In this document: in pieces, positions 4,871 to 7,679 of the stretch
How the letters are laid out: every line of letters starts with the position of its first letter
Position numbering within the stretch: the first letter of the stretch is position 1
Source of the DNA: Candidatus Pollutiaquabacter sp.
GTDB taxonomy: Bacteria > Bacteroidota > Bacteroidia > AKYH767-A > 2013-40CM-41-45
Direction: 5' to 3'
Length of the DNA: 7,679 bases
Assembly (NCBI GenBank): GCA_903854075.1
Contig: CAINVI010000323.1
Coordinates: forward strand, 1-7,679
Program-made: the position numbers and the translations under genes
Notes under the pieces: model-generated
Databases searched by the model: none
The model's input: the letters and a program-made list of their open reading frames with translations, nothing else
What the model was told of the DNA's origin: nothing

Positions 4871-6339
4871 TATTGCTTATCGCTTCTCTCCAACAATAAA
4901 ATACCGTCACGATTAACAATAGTATTCCATTTACCGGACGATAATAGACTGTCCTTAGCACGATCAAAATCTTCCCGAATCAGCGGGTAAGTGTCCGTTG
5001 CCGGCGAAAGAAATACATAAGTAGCCTCCTTTACGACCGGAAAAAGGTAGGCGTTATCGCGCCAGGCAACATGCGGTTGCAAACAAGATTGAACAGCAAT
5101 TGTGGCATCGGAAGGCAATAACTTCATTGCTTGCTTCACTGCATTCCGGTTGGTCAAAGATTGCCAGTGCTTAGGTTGATACACCCTGATATTTTCTCGT
5201 CGGACCCATACCGCAGTATGATCCATACAACGAACACTAACGGCCGCAGCTAGCAAAAGACAACAAATCACCACCCTTCTACGCATTTTATCGAAGGTGA
5301 CATCTTGCAGTATGGAAAATACACCGATTGCTAGAATTGGAACAAACTCAATGTTGTAATGGTAATTGATTCCCCAAAGCAAGGTGCGGTCACTCCACAT
5401 CTTCATGAGGAATATAGGCACTACCATCCAGATGAAAATCGGTCGTGCAAGTAGTACACCAGCACCTGATAGTAGAAAGAGAACAATAAATTCTGCTTTC
5501 ACTCCAGAAATTCCGGCAGCACCTAAATGATTTTCGAATAAGGCATCTATCAGCGCTTTAGGATGATGAAAAACAGCCGACCAAACATCGACTAACCGCT
5601 CACCAAGAATAGAAAACTTGAATTGTGTCAGCCGACCACCTTCACTCAGCGCAGGCATAATGACGGAAGTGACACAATAAAACCAACCAAGAGATACTAG
5701 TGCTGAAAGTACTATCAACTTTCGCCAGGGATGAACACGATAGATCCACCACAATCCTGTCAGGACGAAAAACATCCAAAGCGACATACTCTCTTTTGCC
5801 AGTAGTATCAGCAATAAGATACCGAAGAATGACTTCTGTCTTTGCTGCTCAACGGCGACAAAGAGAAACGGTACCAGTACTGCTGCCACTACACTGCTGT
5901 GATAATTAAAACTGAGCGCTCCGTAGATGCCAAATTGCAGCAGGTAAAACAGCATTGCGGATCGAGCAAACGCAATGGAAGTTTGACGAAATATGAAATA
6001 ACGATAAACACCTATGGCACCGGCCAAAATGGCTAGCCATTGTAAGAGGAGTAATGTCCAGTCTTTAAACAACCAGGATAACGGAGAAAACAGAATCACT
6101 AATAAATCGAAGTGATCACTGAGAAAATTGGCAGGATGTTCGAGAAAAGAAGATGAATCGTTCCATTTTCCGTGACTGTAGTCGTAGGTGGCATTTACAT
6201 AAGCGCCAAGGTCGAGCGCATCCGTCCGAAAATTATAATGATTAACAAAGGAGATCGATGCAAACAGCAGCGCAAAAAGCAGCAAAATGCTGAAAGATTT
6301 CCTGTCAATGGGTATATCTAGTTCGGGCTTCCACATCAT
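4870..6339 (-). CDS. DUF2079-type polytopic membrane protein, GT-C-like, function unknown
   Basis: A 489-residue inner-membrane protein with about 9-11 hydrophobic helices followed by a soluble C-terminal part (about 375-489). Visible family features are an ALDLG motif (41-45) in the first outer loop, SDHFD (74-78) a little further on, and NYHYNIEFVPI (325-335) near the end of the membrane part. The C-terminal domain begins LLPSDATIAVQSCLQPHVAWRD (408-428) and continues to YLFP. These match the DUF2079 pattern as I know it. That family is grouped with GT-C lipid-linked-sugar glycosyltransferases, where acidic residues in the first loop (here D43 and D75/D78) are often catalytic; activity here is inference only. 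Two start codons, ATGATG, follow an AAGGTG Shine-Dalgarno-like sequence. It lies 15 nt after the mazG stop, so it is probably the second gene of that operon, and it ends inside the shared terminator. Confidence 0.85.
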   Translation of the reverse strand: MMWKPELDIPIDRKSFSILLLFALLFASISFVNHYNFRTDALDLGAYVNATYDYSHGKWNDSSSFLEHPANFLSDHFDLLVILFSPLSWLFKDWTLLLLQWLAILAGAIGVYRYFIFRQTSIAFARSAMLFYLLQFGIYGALSFNYHSSVVAAVLVPFLFVAVEQQRQKSFFGILLLILLAKESMSLWMFFVLTGLWWIYRVHPWRKLIVLSALVSLGWFYCVTSVIMPALSEGGRLTQFKFSILGERLVDVWSAVFHHPKALIDALFENHLGAAGISGVKAEFIVLFLLSGAGVLLARPIFIWMVVPIFLMKMWSDRTLLWGINYHYNIEFVPILAIGVFSILQDVTFDKMRRRVVICCLLLAAAVSVRCMDHTAVWVRRENIRVYQPKHWQSLTNRNAVKQAMKLLPSDATIAVQSCLQPHVAWRDNAYLFPVVKEATYVFLSPATDTYPLIREDFDRAKDSLLSSGKWNTIVNRDGILLLERSDKQ

Positions 6340-6344
6340 TGATA

Positions 6345-6350
6345 CACCTT
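6345..6350 (-). promoter_or_regulatory. Shine-Dalgarno-like site of the DUF2079 gene
   Basis: AAGGTG lies 5 nt before the first and 8 nt before the second ATG of the doubled start. It is the clearest Shine-Dalgarno-like sequence before any annotated gene start in this window; the other starts have none or only A-rich leaders. It may help initiation independent of mazG translation, which ends 15 nt upstream. Confidence 0.5.
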
Positions 6351-6354
6351 ATGA

Positions 6355-7128
6355 CTATTCCTTACTTTTCGCTTCGTTCCAGTAGACGTCCATTTCAGCC
6401 AACGTCATATCGCGGAGTGGCTTACCTATTTTAGCGGCAGCATCTTCCAAATACTGAAATCGACGAATAAATTTACGATTGGTGCGCTCCAGGGCTTCCT
6501 CCGGATTGATATTCTTAAAGCGAGCATAATTGATCAACGCAAATAGAACGTCGCCGAATTCTTCTTCAGATTTCTGCTGCTCCCCTTTTTCACACTCGCG
6601 TTTGAATTCACTCAACTCCTCTTCTACTTTTTCCCATACTTGCTCGGCTAGCTCCCAGTCAAACCCGACGCCGCGGGCTTTTTCCTGGATACGCATCGCT
6701 TTGATCAATGCCGGCAACGACCGCGGAACACCACCGAGCGCTGATTTGTTACCTTCTTTAAGCTTTAGCATTTCCCAGTTTCGCTTCACTTCTTCTTCGT
6801 CTTGCACCTTAACGTCGCCATAAATGTGCGGATGACGATAAATCAGTTTCTCACATTGAGCGTGGATGACATCCGCGATATCAAATGATTTGAGCTCTTG
6901 ACCGATCCGCGCATAAAACAAGAGGTGCAACAGAATATCGCCAAGTTCTTTCTTTATTTCTAAAAGATTATTATCCAAAATAGCATCAGAAAGCTCATGC
7001 GTCTCTTCAATGGTAAGGTGCCGAAGCGACTCCAGCGTCTGTTTTTTGTCCCACGGACATTGTTCTCGAAGCTCATCCATTATAACCGCCAGTCGTTCAA
7101 AGGCGGCAGCACGTGGTGTAATCGACAT
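6355..7128 (-). CDS. mazG: Nucleoside triphosphate pyrophosphohydrolase MazG
   Basis: Hydrolyses nucleoside triphosphates to monophosphates and pyrophosphate in the cytoplasm, clearing non-standard nucleotides; in E. coli it also lowers ppGpp. The 257 residues match the 263 of E. coli MazG and contain two MazG helical domains. Domain 1 has CPWDKKQT (24-31), EETHE (41-45) and ELGDILLHL (61-69). The conserved linker is KLIYRHPHIYGD (94-105). Then come PALIKAMRIQEKARGVGFDW (139-158) and domain 2 with KVEEELSEF (167-175) and EEEFGDVLFAL (188-198). The EExxE and ExxD sets that bind Mg are intact in both. The start is the ATG at 7126-7128, giving MSITPRAAAFERL. The frame stays open 68 codons further upstream, but that part overlaps the divergent SRPBCC gene and has no family similarity. 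The start has an A/T-rich leader (GATAAAATG) without a Shine-Dalgarno sequence. The DUF2079 gene follows after 15 nt. Confidence 0.95.
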   Translation of the reverse strand: MSITPRAAAFERLAVIMDELREQCPWDKKQTLESLRHLTIEETHELSDAILDNNLLEIKKELGDILLHLLFYARIGQELKSFDIADVIHAQCEKLIYRHPHIYGDVKVQDEEEVKRNWEMLKLKEGNKSALGGVPRSLPALIKAMRIQEKARGVGFDWELAEQVWEKVEEELSEFKRECEKGEQQKSEEEFGDVLFALINYARFKNINPEEALERTNRKFIRRFQYLEDAAAKIGKPLRDMTLAEMDVYWNEAKSKE

Positions 7129-7147
7129 TTTATCAGTATTAGATCTG

Positions 7148-7155
7148 CAAAATAA
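7148..7155 (-). promoter_or_regulatory. Weak -7-like element upstream of mazG
   Basis: Read on the minus strand, TTATTTTG differs from TAnnTTTG at one position and sits 19 nt before the mazG ATG, a spacing like that of the peroxiredoxin promoter. No TTG is found at the expected -33 distance, so this is only a candidate in the 76-nt divergent gap. Confidence 0.25.
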
Positions 7156-7204
7156 TAACTTAACGGAAGCGGTAACCTTTCTTCGTGCGGATTGTTTCAA
7201 CGAT

Positions 7205-7672
7205 ATGTCAGTACATACGTTCCACGCCAAGCAGTTTCTGCCTATTCCCCTGGAAAAAGCCTGGGAATTCTTTTCTTCCCCGAAAAACCTCTCGGTCATC
7301 ACTCCGCCCGAAATGAATTTCGTCATTACCACGAAAGATCTAGCGGATAAAACCTATGCCGGACAAATCATCGCGTACCGTGTATCTCCACTCCCCGGCT
7401 TTCGAACTACCTGGGTCACAGAAATAACCCACGTGAATGCCCCACTTTTTTTTGTCGACGAACAGCGAGAAGGTCCGTATACCATGTGGCATCACCAACA
7501 CCATTTCGAAGCGGTAGATGGCGGTGTACTCATGACTGACATTGTCAACTACGCTGCTCCGTTAGGAATTCTCGGCGACCTCATGAATGCGCTGATCATT
7601 CGTAAAAAGATCCAGGGCATTTTTGATTACCGCACGAAAAAATTGGAAGCCTTGTTCGGAAAACCACAATAA
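7205..7672 (+). CDS. SRPBCC-family (START-like) ligand-binding protein
   Basis: A 155-residue soluble protein of the SRPBCC/polyketide-cyclase-like group (COG4276 type), a helix-grip fold that encloses a hydrophobic ligand. Visible features are the opening strand and helix FLPIPLEKAWEFFSSPKNLSVITPP (11-35), a central FVDEQREGPYTMWHHQHHFE (83-102) and DIVNYAAPLGILGDLMNALI (112-131), ending in the long C-terminal helix (about 132-151). The ligand and role are unknown; some family members appear as the N-terminal part of fused sugar-epimerase-like proteins. The start is the ATG at 7205 because it begins directly before the first strand of the domain. The frame is open back to 7010, but that stretch runs antisense through mazG. 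No Shine-Dalgarno sequence is present. It diverges from mazG with 76 nt between starts; the stop is followed by only 7 nt of window, so any downstream partner is unseen. Confidence 0.88.
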   Translation: MSVHTFHAKQFLPIPLEKAWEFFSSPKNLSVITPPEMNFVITTKDLADKTYAGQIIAYRVSPLPGFRTTWVTEITHVNAPLFFVDEQREGPYTMWHHQHHFEAVDGGVLMTDIVNYAAPLGILGDLMNALIIRKKIQGIFDYRTKKLEALFGKPQ

Positions 7673-7679
7673 AAAAAGC

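Noticed and set aside
7010..7204. A 65-codon upstream extension of the SRPBCC protein
   Set aside because: It runs antisense through the mazG 5' end and shows no domain; the SRPBCC fold begins just after the ATG at 7205.
7129..7332. A 68-codon upstream extension of mazG
   Set aside because: MazG homologues begin near MSITPRAAAFERL; the extension overlaps the divergent SRPBCC gene and has no family similarity.
1..7679. CRISPR arrays, insertion sequences, tRNA or rRNA genes, toxin-antitoxin or phage defence modules
   Set aside because: I looked for spaced direct repeats, terminal inverted repeats, cloverleaf-like and rRNA-like sequence and saw none. The MazG here is the housekeeping two-domain enzyme, with no mazEF genes beside it.

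Overview
The window looks like an ordinary chromosomal stretch from a member of the Bacteroidota, probably a free-living lineage of moderate GC. Three things point there. Two exact copies of TACCTTTG, which fits the Bacteroidota -7 consensus TAnnTTTG, lie just upstream of plus-strand genes. Most start codons lack a Shine-Dalgarno sequence and several have an A/T-rich leader instead. The proteins also resemble Bacteroidota-type housekeeping families. The assignment is from pattern recognition; no database search was possible.

Layout. Positions 1-2624 hold a tight minus-strand group transcribed corA -> THUMP-domain RNA methyltransferase -> pfkA (cut by the window edge). The corA stop codon is followed directly, in the same frame, by the ATG of the methyltransferase, and pfkA follows 17 nt later. 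Positions 2625-2744 are a divergent control region with an imperfect 10-bp inverted repeat, a short upstream ORF overlapping the corA start and a Bacteroidota -7 element almost touching the next gene. Positions 2745-4239 hold a plus-strand pair: a small-molecule-type SAM methyltransferase with a GTG start and a ZIP-family metal transporter. Positions 4357-4824 hold a peroxiredoxin with its own promoter. A perfect 11-bp hairpin with T-runs on both strands (4844-4870) ends this gene and the converging minus-strand gene. Positions 4870-7128 hold a minus-strand pair, mazG -> DUF2079 membrane protein. Diverging from mazG is an SRPBCC (START-like) ligand-binding protein at 7205-7672, complete just before the window ends.

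How the genes relate. They are mostly housekeeping: glycolysis (pfkA), rRNA modification (THUMP methyltransferase), metal transport (CorA, ZIP), peroxide detoxification (peroxiredoxin) and nucleotide-pool cleaning (MazG). Three have no firm role: the SAM methyltransferase, the DUF2079 protein and the SRPBCC protein. Coding density is high and every intergenic gap is 120 nt or shorter. I see no tRNA, rRNA, CRISPR, insertion sequence, phage or defence module. I found no convincing new multi-gene system. The most unusual points are the predicted leaderless GTG-start transcript at 2745, the inverted repeat and small upstream ORF before corA, a longer loop between GMN and MPEL in CorA, and a non-canonical second metal motif in the ZIP protein.
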